Below are positions 45,233-57,139 of a stretch of 64,000 bases of DNA, one piece after another; position 1 is the first letter of the stretch, and the number at the start of each line of letters is the position of its first letter. This DNA is from Megaleporinus macrocephalus (taxonomy: Eukaryota; Chordata; Actinopteri; Characiformes; Anostomidae). Under the pieces are notes generated by a model. That model worked only from the letters and a program-made list of their open reading frames with translations. It searched no databases and was not told the DNA's origin. Position numbers and translations under genes: made by a program. The DNA is taken from NCBI GenBank assembly GCA_021613375.1, contig CM038721.1, positions 5,813,486 through 5,877,485 on the forward strand, given 5' to 3'.

Positions 45233-46450
45233 AAATCAGTGTCACCAGAACTTGAACCTGAAATCATGTTTTTTTTTTGGCGTTTGGCGTTATTGAAAAT
45301 TTCAAATTCAGGTCTTGGAATTTTAGGTAAAACATAATTCAGTTACAAAAATTTCAGGTCGAGAAAATTCAGGAAGAGCAAACAAGTGCAGATGTAATCG
45401 AACTTGCATCTGGCCAATAACAAAACACCTCTAAGCTCATTGGGAGGGGCGTCTTTTATCACAGAGTGTGTTTATATATATATATAAGCTTTGATGTGAT
45501 AAGCTGTGGTGCAAAGTTTGGAACAAAGTACAATCACTACATTTCCTCTTAGTTCCATTTCTCCCAGTAGTTTCTATAATCTCCAGAGTCACCAGAGCCT
45601 GGCTGAAGCCCCCCATCCCAAACTGTGTCCCACCTCTGAGAACTCGAGCGCTGAATGTTCTCTTGAGCGAGTTCGATTACTTCTGCTCTTGTTTGCTTTT
45701 CCCCCGAGTACCCCTGATGTTTCCCCGAATTTCCCGACCCAAATTTTCACAACCTGAATTTTTAGTGCTTGAATTTTTACGACCTGAATTTCACAACCTG
45801 ATTTTTTACAACCTGAATTTCACAACCTGAATTTTCATGACCTGAATTTTCATGACCTGAATTTTTAGTGCCTGAATTTCACAACATGAATTTTCACAAC
45901 CTGAATTTTTACAACCTGAATTTTACAACCTGAATTTTTACAACCTGAATTTTCACAACCGGAATTTTTACAACCTGAATTTTACAACCTGGATTTTCAC
46001 AACCTGAATTTTTACGACCTGAATTTCACAACCTGAGTTTTCACAACCTGAATTTTTACGACCTGAATTTCACAACCTGAATTTTTACGACCTGAATTTC
46101 ACAACATTAATTTTCTAAACCTGAATTTTTACGACCTGAATTTCACAACATGAATTTTCACAACATTAATTTTTATGACCTGAATTTCACAGCATGAATT
46201 TTCACAACCTGAATTTTTATGACCTGAATTTCACAACCTGAATTTTCACAACCTGAATTTCACAACCTGAATTTTTACGACCTGAATTTCACAAAATGAA
46301 TATTCCCAACATTCACAACCTGAAATTTTTGTAACCAATTTTTTTTTTATTCCAAGACCTGAATTAGAAAATTTGCAGGTCAAATTTTGAATAACACCAA
46401 ATTTCACACACCTTTCAAAAACATGATTTCAAGTTCTGGTGACTGATTTC
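45233..46450. mobile_element. DNA transposon-like element with about 130-bp terminal inverted repeats
   Basis: Left terminus AAATCAGTGTCACCAGAACT ... AATTCAGGTCTTGGAATTTT ... ACAAAAATTTCAGGT (45233-45365) is the diverged reverse complement of 46318-46450. The interior (45366-45745) has no transposase frame. The right-hand part is occupied by the roughly 15-17 bp array, whose unit appears to come from the inner end of the inverted repeat (ACAACCTGAAATTTTTGT). Confidence 0.8.
45746..46325. repeat. 15-17 bp tandem repeat inside the 45.2-46.4 kb element
   Basis: Runs of ACCTGAATTTTTAC and ACCTGAATTTCACA, alternating in a loose pattern, over about 580 bp. Unit length varies with the T run, so register is not strict. 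Confidence 0.9.
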
Positions 46451-47090
46451 ACTTCATACATTTCTATTGGTCCATTCATCACAAAGTTTTCAGAAAACGT
46501 AAACAGCAGCTGTCGCGTTCAAAGGATGTAGAAAAATTGAAATCAACAAAAATTGAGATATTTGTTTTTCTTTGGCCAGCAATGATATAGACCTCAATGG
46601 TTAGTTTCAATGAGGGCCAGTAGAGCTCAGAAAAGCTGAGATCAATAGCTGATCACCATATTCATTTAGTCTACTCAGTGTTACTGAGCTTTGAGATTAA
46701 CACTGTATACTAATAGCTTAAATTTATAACTATGGAACTATGGGAGATTCAGATGTACACACATATTTAAACCTTATGATTTGGTCCTACCTTTTTTTCA
46801 TGAATAATTTGATGAGCTTTGCAGTGAGACATCCCAACGAGCACACAGACGCAACATGCCGAAATACAAAACAACATACAAAACACAGACAAAATAAAAT
46901 GACCCTCTGTCCAAATAAGCTCTGAACTCATACTGTTTAGTTAAGTTTGCATGTAACTTGGAGCTTGCTAGTAGTAACGTTACCTATACTGGCTACTCTC
47001 TTTCATCTGGACATCAAACACAAAGTAGATTAAAGGTGTCTCTGTGAAACTTTTAGTTTAAGATGATCTGCTTCAACCAGCACACAGTGA
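46451..47090. other. no recognisable feature
   Basis: Starts with a short match to the dispersed CTATTGGTCCATTCATC repeat (46460-46490); otherwise nothing nameable. Confidence 0.35.
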
Positions 47091-47660
47091 TCCATTCACA
47101 CAGCATGGCTGCTACTTCCAGTCACTGTTGGAGGTTGTGGTGCTAATAAAGGTGGAGCTGCTCGTCTCTTCTGTCTCTTCAGTGTTGAACGCTGAGCTGA
47201 AGCTGCTCCATGGTGTCCGAGTGTTGGAGAAACTGTCCGGAGTGAAACGTACAGGCTGCAGAGTTAAAGTTGTTCAGGATGTTAAAGATGTGGGAGCTGA
47301 AGCTTGTTTTGGGAATTCTCCGTTCCACCTTAAACGGTGCTGCGGTTCCATTCTGGCGTCTGTACGAGCTGCAGTGTTTAAGGTGGAACATTAGATGAAG
47401 AATGTGGAGAAGAGGAACTTCAGGCTGGTTTGATGAACATGGAGCTCTGACAGTTGAGTTGTTTGTTGGGAAGGAATGAAAACTTGCGAAGTTCCCTTCA
47501 CAGCCTAGAACGCTGGATTTCTCCACCACCGTTCTGGTTGCTGGTTGTTGTTGTGGTTGTGTGTAAATGTTATGGTTGCTGGTTGTTGTTGTGGTTGTAT
47601 GTAAATAAATGTTGGGGGTGTAAATATTAACCAGTCTGTGTGTAACAGTTTAGGATTTTG
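47091..47660. repeat. repeat-like sequence with internal inverted pair
   Basis: CCGTTCCACCTTAAACGGTG (47320) and GTGTTTAAGGTGGAACA (47373) form a nearby inverted pair around CTGGCGTCTGTACGAGCTGC. Further right, GGTTGCTGGTTGTTGTTGTG recurs at 47536 and 47573. Probably a small transposon remnant. Unclassified. Confidence 0.4.
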
Positions 47661-48527
47661 AGCTCTGCCTGTTTTATCGTCCCTCTTCTGTAAAAGCAGG
47701 ATTTGTATTTGAAGAACAGAGTTTGAGCTTCACGGTATGTACAGTTCTATGTACTGAACTCTATTTATTACATTATATAACAATGTAAATACAGTTCCAT
47801 TCTGGGGCACCTTTAATAACTGGTCATGGCACTGATTTATCAGTCTACTCATGCTTTAACAGGAACATCAGTGCTTGTCAAGAATGCCCTTAATTATAAT
47901 TAGATTTTAATTATGCCAGGCCTTTTACAGAATTTGAGTAGTATGTTAAGCAGGACTCTATGTGAGGAGATGCCATCCCTCATGGCCAAAGAAGTTGGTA
48001 AAAATTACCCCACCCCCCGAGTTCTATCTCTTTTTATTATTAGCACTACATTTTTTCATATTTAAGATTTTCATGCTGCCAAAATTCCTCATGTAAAACA
48101 AAGGAGTTATGATCAGGGGACAGCATGCCCACCAAGTGGATATGTAGAACTAGGCATTCTCACTTTCCACTGGTTAAGCTATGGAGAATTTGGTACAGCA
48201 CTACAAGGGTTGCCAGATTTATGCTTATTTCTGCCAAATCAGGCCAGTTTGAAAACTGTAATGTCTAAGCGTCTGGTGGTGGCTTTTTTTTTTTTTTAGC
48301 AAACTTTGGGCTGCAGATTTGTTCTGGACCAGGCAACCCTGTCCACCCAAGAGAACACTAAAAATGCAGCAGGAACTGTGGACACTGTGGACTCTTAAAA
48401 AAAGCAATTCAGTGAAGTATTTAAAAGTGGTAGGAGGGACTGGTTGAGAAGTTTGATATATAGTTTGCAGTTGGGTCCACAAGGGGGCACCAACTAACAG
48501 AAGTAGATAACAGGCAATGGAAATGTA
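47661..48527. other. no recognisable feature
   Basis: No tandem structure; a T run at 48285-48297 is the only simple repeat. Confidence 0.35.
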
Positions 48528-48845
48528 CACTGGTGGCATGATGCACTGTCGCCTTACATCAAGACGATCCGGGTTGGATTCCCGGTCCGGGTGGTTCTGT
48601 GTGGAGTGTGTATGTTCTCTCCGTGCTTGAGTGAGTTCCTCCGGGTACTCCGGTTTCCTCCCACAGTCCAAACACGTGCATGTTAGATTGATCCTCTCTC
48701 TAAATTGCCCATAGGTGTGCATGAGTGTATGTTGGCGAAGCGATTGCCAGGCCATGGTGTACCCCACCTGCGCCCGATGATGCTGGGATAGCTTCCCAAT
48801 AAAGAGGGATAAAGCAGAAGAGAATAGATGGATGGATAGATGGAC
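48528..48845 (+). mobile_element. tRNA-like SINE, near full-length copy
   Basis: ACTGGTGGCATGATGCACTG head (A-box region diverged), B-box-like GGGTTGGATTCCCGG at 48570-48584, body GTTCTGTGTGGAGTGTG, CGGTTTCCTCCCACAGTCC, AAATTGCCCATAGGTGTG, CCATGGTGTACCCCACCTG, and a (GGAT)n tail to 48845. This is the reference copy for the body next to the 20-bp array. Confidence 0.88.
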
Positions 48846-49984
48846 CCTACCAATTAGCAACATTAAAAACTACATAGATCATATCACATTTGCATCAAGC
48901 AATGTAGAATAACCTGTCATGGACTTTGTGGTTAATAACTCTGTTATCTAGAAAAATTGAAGTGCAGATGAAATTTATGCTTAAAGATTGGTGCACAAGT
49001 GATCAGTTTAGCAGTGCAACGTATTTGTGCGACGCTGCTTAAAGCTCTGATCACAGAAAGCGGGGCTCTTTTATTTCAAGAAGAGTCAGATTGCAGAAGA
49101 AAGGCATAAGCAGAGTGCTCGAGTGCGTCCCAGTATTCAAAGCGCTACTGTTTTAACACCACAAGCTTACAGTCGATCCAGTAAACCCTGAATCTATCTA
49201 CACAAGCAGGAGGTTCATCCTTTAAAGAGACTGGGCCGAACACATTGGGCTTCAGAGCGCTGCAGCGAATAGCTGATTAACGTGTGCTAATCACATTAGC
49301 CACTTAGCTGAGATTGTGAATTTTATCAATTTCCTGCAGGTTTTTGTTGAGAATGTGATTTCTGCTTTGGCTACATGGAGGGACATGATCATGCCTCAGG
49401 CACATTTACTGGCGAAAAGAAGAAGCACGAGTGAAGAACTAGGGTGCTGCCTGTCCAAGACAAATGATGTGCTAAATCATATACATTATTCCCCTTGGGA
49501 TTTTTACAGAAACGAAAGGATGCTTTAAAAAAAAAAAACAAGCAAGCATTTGAATAATGCTGTTTTTGTCCTGGTGGCCTCATTCCTCGAGCTGCAGCAT
49601 CCAAATAGACAGGCTGAGAATGAGCGATATGATGCCTTGGTTTCATTCTCCCTCATCTAATGCAATACATGTGCTGTCTGGAAGACCCTTGTTTGCATTC
49701 GAGCATTGGCAGTGGCAGTGCAATCTCAACAACATGCGACAGCAAGGCAAATATATGCAGTCTGAAAACCATACATTCAGAAATGCAAGAGGATCGTGTT
49801 GTCTGCCTGTCATGATTCATACACATGATTTGCAGGTTTTGCTGAAGCGAAAAATGAAAACATGAACAGTTTGCGTTTGGTCACACCAGGGGGCCATTGA
49901 TAAAATGTATGTTTCTTATTCTTGGTGTCCAGACAAAATAATTAATATACATTTCTTGATCAATTTTTTTTAATTGTCAGTGTC
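48846..49984. other. apparently single-copy flank, no gene recognised
   Basis: More than 1 kb of complex sequence without tandem repeats. Open frames at 49316-49865 are short and share no motif with any family I know. 49300-49760 is a reasonable place to look for conserved non-coding sequence; only alignment to other fish could show it. Confidence 0.3.
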
Positions 49985-50905
49985 ATGTCCATACCACTTT
50001 GCACCTAAAGAGGTGATAATGAGTCACTGTAGTACCACTTTGTAGCTGAAGAGGTGATCGTGAGTCACTCTAATACCACTTTGTAGCTAAAGAGGTAATA
50101 GTGAGCAACTGTAGTAACACTTTGTAGCTGAAGAGGTGATAAAGAGTCCCTGTAGTACCACTTTGTACCCAAAGAGGTGATAGTGAGCAACTGTAGTAAC
50201 ACTTTGTAGCTGAAGAGGTGATAAAGAGTCCCTGTAGTACCACTTTGTACCCAAAAAGGTGATAGTGCGTCACCTTACTCCCACTGTGTGCTTAAAGAGG
50301 TGATAGTGATTCACTGTAGTACCACTTTGTACATGAAGAGGTGATAGTGAGTCACTGTAGTACCACTTTGTACCTGAGGAGGTAATAGTGAGTCACTGTA
50401 ATACCACTTTGTACATGAAGAGGTGATAGTGAGTCACTGTAATAACACTTTGTAACTGAAGAGGTAATTGTGAGTCACTGCAATACCACTTTGTACCTGA
50501 AGAGGTGATAGTGAGTCACTGTAGTACCACATAGTATATGAAGAGGTGATACTGAGTCATTGTAATACCACTTTGTACCTGAAGAGGTGATAGTGAGTCA
50601 CTGTAGTACCACTTAGTATATGAAGAGGTGATAGTAAGTCACTGTAGTACCACTTAGTACATGAAGAGGTGATGGTGAGTTACTGTTATACCACTTTGTA
50701 CCTGAAGAGGTGATAGTGAGCAACTGTAATACCACTTTGTACCTGAAGAGGTGATAGTTAGTCACTGTAATAGCACTTTGTACCTGAAGAGGTGATAGTG
50801 AGTCACTGTAATAGCACTTTGTACCTGCAGAGGTGATAGTGAGTCACTGTTATACCACTTTGTACATGAAGAGGTGATAGTGAGTCACTGTAGTGTGGAG
50901 TTAAA
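49985..50905. repeat. 41-bp minisatellite, about 22 copies
   Basis: The unit is AGTACCACTTTGTACCTGAA - GAGGTGATAGTGAGTCACT - GT, 41 bp (for example at 50321 and 50362). Variants are GTAGTACC/GTAATACC and GTACCTG/GTACATG/GTATATG. Non-coding. Confidence 0.95.
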
Positions 50906-52225
50906 TCAGTCCAACATGAGAGGATGAAGAAGTAGTGCTGCTGCCCGAAGCCGTATCCTAAACTCTTGTCAGTAATGTTGAAGGTTCTACTGCCATTAGA
51001 TCATTTAAGAACAGGTTGACAATGAAAAGAAGAGTAAACCACAGCCGGCAGCTCTCGGTAAGAAACCACATTCAGCACCAAACAAAAGTAGTGATATGTA
51101 TAGAAGCAGAAGATGAATGAGTGCTGGTCCCTCACTGGAGAAGCTCATGAAGAGTAAAGGGATAAAGTTTGATGCTGAACCTACAACGGTTCTTCTAACA
51201 CCCAAACCTTGCTGCTCATGTTTTAAGCTCAGTCCACCATATAGACTTCATAGCACTGCTTCACAGTCCATCAGCTGCCCTCTAGTGGCAATTCTAGGTT
51301 AGGAGTGGACCACCACCCCAACAATATCCCATTCCTTTGGTCAGTAAGTGACCACTGATGAAAGACTGGGGAATGTCTACCACAACCTGTGCATCACTAA
51401 TTGAGCTATAGTCTGTACACCAGCAAGCTGGAGCTACAAGAAGGTCTATGCATAAGATGACCTGCCCAGTTCCAATTCCAGCGATATCAAGGTGAAGATC
51501 TGTGAGGATCCCTTAGAACTTCTAAATGAGTTGATCACACTGCTGTTGAAGTCCTCAGTGATATACCAACACAGCCACATGTGCTAGCATTTTTCAACCA
51601 CCATCTGCTCCCACCTCTAACCAAGCCTAAAGAGCTTTCTGGACTGTGTCACCGTTGTTCCAACTCACTTGAGCCACAAAGAGTATACTCCCTTTCCCTT
51701 GACCTGGATGACCTCCAGAAGTCCCCTTGACCCCCCCTCAGCTTTCCCCAAGCCCTTCTGAGCCTCAGCCGGTTATGACCCAGGGTTTGGGCCTGCGAGA
51801 CCTCTGAAACAAGTGGCTCTTTTATCATCGCGCTCAGGCTTTCACTCTGCACTGAACCCTTCCCCGGGCCACTTAACCCCCCGGCCGCACAATGCCACTC
51901 TGTGTGCCCGACTCATCTGGATAATAAAACATCAGAAACCTTGTTTTTCTTTCCCCCCATAACAGGCAGGTCCAGATTAGACCCCTCTGTCATATCAGAC
52001 CTGCTTTACAACTCCGGTTACAGAGCCCGCAGCACAGCCGGCTTGCCAAACCTGATCTCTTGGGGACGCAAAGGCACAAGCATGGTTTGTTTATTTTCTA
52101 AAGCAGAGCTATTGCTCCTCCGCTGTTTCCTGTGTCTGCATTCACGCCTGCATGCTTTAAGTGGTCGTCTAATTTGCAGACACAGCACAACAGCATCTCT
52201 GTGAAAGGCTGCTATAATAAGGTGT
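50906..52225. other. mostly single-copy, with a foldback-element fragment at about 51235-51460
   Basis: 51235-51460 carries words like those of the foldback family loop (CCACTGATGAAAGACTGGG, CACAACCTGTGCATCA), diverged. 51460-52225 is complex sequence with no gene motif; the 100-codon frame at 51902-52204 is not recognisable. Confidence 0.35.
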
Positions 52226-53590
52226 TATATGCCGCACATAATACCTTATAATGCCAGACGTAGCTTTTGTAATTGCTCTTAAGTGGTTATGATTACATGC
52301 ATAATACTTTATGAAGTCAGGTTCCATAACACATTATAATATCTGTTCATAAGAACATCATAGACACTGTTGTCATACAGAGTTTATAGCAGGTCATTAC
52401 AGGTTTTAAGTGAAGTGTGGTTAATATATATAACTGTTAATACAGAAGTGAGCACTGCAGCTAAAAGCCATAGTTAATGTTAACTGTACTCCAACATAGT
52501 GCAACATAGCCGTAATGCATTACACCTTTTAAGTTTGTAATGTCTTATGGATATATGTTATGTTGTCTTATGAAATGTGACATTATAAAAGTAGGTAGGT
52601 ACCTTTATGTTATAAAGTGTCTTGCATGTCATTAAAACTACTTATAGACAATTAGACAAGCTTATGACAGGCATTGTAAGATGTTATAATGCTTTATATC
52701 TACTTATAGACAATTATGCAAGCTCATGACAGGTCATTTAAGGCATTATAATGCCTTATAAGTACTTATAGACTATTATACAAACTTATGACAGGTATTA
52801 TAACGCCTTATTACTACTTGTAGACAATTATACAAGCTTATTACAGACAGTTTAATGCATTATAACACCTTATAACTACTTATAGACAATTATACAAGCT
52901 TATTACAGACATTTTAATGCATTATAATGCCTTGTAACTACTTATAGACAATTATACAAGCTTATTACAGACAGTTTAATGCATCATAATGCCTTGTAAT
53001 AACTTATAGACATTTATACAAGCTTATGACAGGCATTGTAAGGCATTATAACATCTTATAAATGCATTTTTAATGCACTGTACCTACAGGGCTCAATGTT
53101 ATAAAGTGTCTTGCATGTCATTAAAACTACTTATAGACAGTTATACAAGCATATTATAGACATTTTAATGCATTACAATGCCTTATAACTACTTACAGAC
53201 AATTATACAAGCTTCTTACAGGCATTATAATGCCTTATAAGTACTTATAGACAATTATACAAGCATATGGCGGGCATTGTAAGGTGTTATAATGCTTTAT
53301 ATCTACTTATAGACAATTATACAAACCTATGACAGGCATTGTAAGGTATTATAATGCCTTATAATTACTTATAGACAATTATACAAGCATATGGCGGGCA
53401 TTGTAAGGTGTTATAATGCTTTGTATCTACTTAAAGACAATTATGCAAGCCTATTACAGACATTTTAACGCATTATAATGCCTTGTAACAACTTATAGAC
53501 AATTAGACAAGCTTATGTTGGACACTGTAAGGCATTATAACGCCTTATAAATGCATTTTTAATGCATTGTAAATACAGAATTCATAGGAA
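52226..53590. repeat. 62-bp AT-rich minisatellite, about 20 copies
   Basis: The unit is ACTTATAGACAATTATACAA - GCTTATTACAGACATTTTA - ATGCATTATAATGCCTTATA, near 62 bp (starts at 52641, 52703, 52765, 52879, 52941, 53003). A longer block with GTTATAAAGTGTCTTGCATG recurs at about 52609 and 53088. The left part (52226-52600) is a diverged fringe. Confidence 0.9.
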
Positions 53591-54959
53591 GTGATACCAA
53601 ACAATCAATCAATCTTTGTAAATCTGTTAAAACAATATATACAGACATATTATCATCAGTGACTTTATAAAAGAATAAAAGAAACTTAAGCTTCACTCTA
53701 TTAAGATGTTAACTGTCATTCCCAATAGTTTAATGAGCATTATAGTCAAACTTCCTGACTCTTAAATTTGCTTTCTTTACAGTGGTGGGGATAGAAACCT
53801 GGGGTTGCCACGTCTTTAACACAAATATATAGGATATGCGTTCATGGCACCTTCCAGCCAAAATACACCCCACTGCTGCACCATTTAAGAATGAGATGAT
53901 TGTGAATAGGAATCTTATGCTTAATCTATTTTTACAGTCAATCACACAACAGTTCATCTCCACTAAATATGGTTGTGTGTTGCGCTGAACAATAGCATTG
54001 CCACTCAGTTTGTGTAACCATGGTGACTTCTGCCAATTGTGAGGGCAAGTTTATACCCTCTTTACCTACTTTATGATAAATGGACCAATAGAAATGCTCC
54101 AAAATAGTTTGGAAAAAAATCTGGTTCCATTAACTTCAATTAAAAGTGAAGACTTTCAGAAGAAAGTGAAGTTTTTGGCTTCTCCTGTAAAGCTGTCATT
54201 TTGGAAATGCCTGTTTTTTATTGGACAGCGATGCTATGCAACTTAAAACTTTAAATAAAAATAGTTATAATAGCTAGAAATGACTATATACTTACAGTAA
54301 AGCTCCATCAGTTTAACAGAAGCCACATTACATTCTGTTTTGTTGACTTTTAAAGTAAAGATGAGTGAACGCTGCCCACCGCTCTGGAACAGTGTGCTCC
54401 CTGGCCCCTAGTGTGTGTGTATTCACTAGTGTGTGTGTTTATGTGGGTGTTTCATTGCACCCACATTGGTTAAGTGTGGAGGTGAAATTCCATTGTGTGC
54501 AAACACAAAGTGGCAAATAGTTCCAAATTCTTAATTCAAAAGTAACACTCCATTTTATATTTGATTATTTAATTTTTTAATTCTTTAACTATAAAAAAAC
54601 TTTTATTTACTTCAACTTATATTATTATACTTTGTATATTCTGTATATATTTTTAAATTATTTATTTTATTTGTTATCTTTATCTATTGGTGAATGGAGG
54701 AACAGCAAAGTAAGAATTTCATTGTACAGTGTAACTGTCTTTTCTGCTGTACACATGACAATAAAACTCTTGAATCCTGAATCTTTTTCCAAAATGAAAG
54801 AATATTTTCCAAATAAACAAAAACTGCAAAACATTTTTTCCTATGTAGGAAATCTTCTTTATTAAAAAAAATCAACATGATGTGATGAGGGGAGTTCAAA
54901 CTGTTTGCATAGGAATGTATGTATTTCCTGACTTATATAACAAATATCAATAAAAAGGA
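53591..54959. other. AT-rich flank with one dispersed-repeat copy (54065-54235)
   Basis: 54065-54235 is a good copy of the ATGGACCAATAGAAATG family (GATAAATGGACCAATAGAAA ... GGTTCCATTAACTTCAATTA ... TCATTTTGGAAATGCCTG). The rest is AT-rich with no gene motif. Confidence 0.5.
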
Positions 54960-56240
54960 TGGGAGTACCATCCCCGGCCACAAGGGGTCAGTCTACATCA
55001 GCGTCAGGCTACAGCTCTGGCTTGGTGGTGATGCATTGCTTCATCCTCCCATCCCCGCCTTTCCTACACCCACTCGCGCTGTCAATTCAGAGAAAAAAAT
55101 AAAAGCCCCATCTTCGATTCAGCTCGGCCTGCAGCCGCCACGGCACCCAAACATGTCTGTTACATGCGCCATGCATCCGAGGCCTGAGTCCTCTCCTGCA
55201 GCAGGCCTGCAAACACGCCTGCACTGCACCAGCAGCCGTGCGTTACATAAAAGCTCCCATATCCTCATCTCTGTGGACCCACACACAATTATTTGGAGAT
55301 TTTATTTGTCACAAAGGCTCTACCCACATGCTGGAAATCTGATTCATATAAAGGTTGTATAACTCCCAGCAGGAACATTATGAATGATTGGCATGCATTA
55401 TGCAATAGGAAAGCAATGTGACCCTCCAATGCGGGGCACTTTCTTTTTATTCGGAGGCACTCAACGTTGAGTTCCCTGCCAAAATGCTGATCCTGGGTGT
55501 GAGGATTCCTACTGTGGCTTCCTAATTTAGGCGGATGTGGGCCTAAAGATTGTGGAATAGCCGGAATACGTGAACTATATCTGTGCGCAGACGTCTTCCT
55601 GAGGCAGAGCCGAGCGTCTTTATACTCCTGTCAGGGCTTGAGACGGGTGCTAAATCTATTACCTAACAACTCTGTCTGGGAAAATTAGCCGTGACTGTTA
55701 ATTGCAGCTCGTTAGCCTCCCAGATGTGCCGTGTTTACTGGAGGTTCAGGAGAGCAGGCGGTGTTTTCCTGACCCACTTTTGTCCGCCCGCTGCAGCTGG
55801 CCGTGCCGTCTGGGAGGTGAAGCCAGAGCGGCCATGGCCTCCATAGCTAATCAAAGGGCATTATTGATGATGCTTCTCCGCTAACCTCGCTAGCGCCGGG
55901 CTGAGACCAGGCTGACGCAGCGGCCTTCGCAGGATGAGCCGTGCTGGACTGCAGCGCTCCGAATAAGAAGCCGGAATTTCTTTTCACGTTTTAATGGAAG
56001 CTGTGACCTGTGCAATGCTAACGTGGCTAACAGGGGGCGGGAACTTGTAAAAATGCTAACAGAGGATGTGTATGCTAAGTGATTTCTGCAAAGGCCCATA
56101 GTTTTTCCAACCTAGAACATGAACCATGAACCAGGCTGTTTTTATTAATGGGCCTTAAAGACTTAAAGAAATGACCTCTGTTCTAATTGGCTGGCCTGCC
56201 CTTCACTATGACTGAGTGGAGCTTATCTGCTGTAGTCTGA
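54960..56240. other. apparently single-copy flank, no gene recognised
   Basis: About 1.3 kb of balanced-composition sequence, the longest stretch here without obvious repeats. Open frames at 54919-55362 and 55702-56099 are short and lack recognisable motifs. A candidate for conserved regulatory sequence, unproven. Confidence 0.3.
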
Positions 56241-56545
56241 ATAGGTGGATATACAGTCAAAAGTCTCAGGACACCCTTTTATTTCAGAAAGGAAAGGGTA
56301 AATGACATATCTGAATACCCCAGCAAGTAATGGGTTAGGCGGCGTAACTTATAGGCTATGCCCTGAACATCGCCCCCATCTCAAAAGCCGCCATATTGGA
56401 TCAAGCGCAGGTTTTTCCAATGGGAAGGCGGTCATGTAGCAGACTAAAGAAGACCAGAATTGTGGTTTGTGAATCATTTACAATATTTCTGCATAAAACA
56501 TGATTTTATCGTTTAAAGTCCTAAAAGTAAATAATGAGAACCAAA

Positions 56546-56839
56546 TTAAACAAATGATTTCGTTGAATATATTATACTTGATTTGTTATTGACTGAGGAA
56601 ATTGATCCAATACTCAGTATAAATATTTGAAAAGTATCTTTGCTTTCAGGATCTGGGGTGACGTCATTGGGCAGAACCAAACGTCTTCTGTATCTGTTCA
56701 CTACAAAGTCCTGAAAATCTGCTTTTCCATACAGAACGGCTTCAATGTGGGGATGTTGGTGGGTTTCCTCACATAACCTGCATACAAATCTTTGAACGAA
56801 TCGTGTGCTTAGGCTTGTTGTCTTACTGCTAGGACCCAC
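56546..56839 (-). pseudogene. 97-codon open fragment, possibly transposon-derived
   Basis: Contains CRLCEETHQHPHIEAVLYG and DFVVNRYRRRLVLPNDVTPD, a more protein-like composition than neighbouring frames. It lies between a Tc1-like terminal sequence (ACAGTCAAAAGTCTCAGGAC, about 56253) and the transposon-derived sequence at 56870. I do not recognise the family. It could be a transposase or host-gene fragment captured by an element. Confidence 0.25.
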
Positions 56840-56869
56840 GTTCTCTTAAGATTTAGCTCACAGACTGCT

Positions 56870-57139
56870 GTCCTGACATTTTCCTTTGTCCTGAAATTTG
56901 CTGGTACGGGATTCATTCATTGCAAACCAGGCCCAAACCATGATACTACCACCACCATGTTTCACAGATGAGATCTTGGAAGAGATATTGGAATGCACTG
57001 TTTTCTTTTCTCCAGACAGAATGCTTCTCATTTAAAGAAAAAGAAAAATATCTATGTTGGTCTCATCTGTCCACAAAACAATGTTCTGGCTTGTTCATAT
57101 AATCTTTAATAAACTGCAGATGAGCAGCAATGCTCTTTT
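56870..57139 (-). mobile_element. DNA-transposon fragment preceding the 394-bp satellite
   Basis: ATTGCAAACCAGGCCCAAAC, CACCACCATGTTTCACAGAT and TTGGTCTCATCTGTCCACAA are words of Tc1-like elements read in antisense in many fish genomes. It runs into the first satellite unit. Confidence 0.55.

Noticed and set aside
48225..48863. 212-codon minus-strand frame
   Set aside because: It runs through the SINE at 48528-48845 and adjoining unique DNA. Composition follows the SINE, not a protein family.
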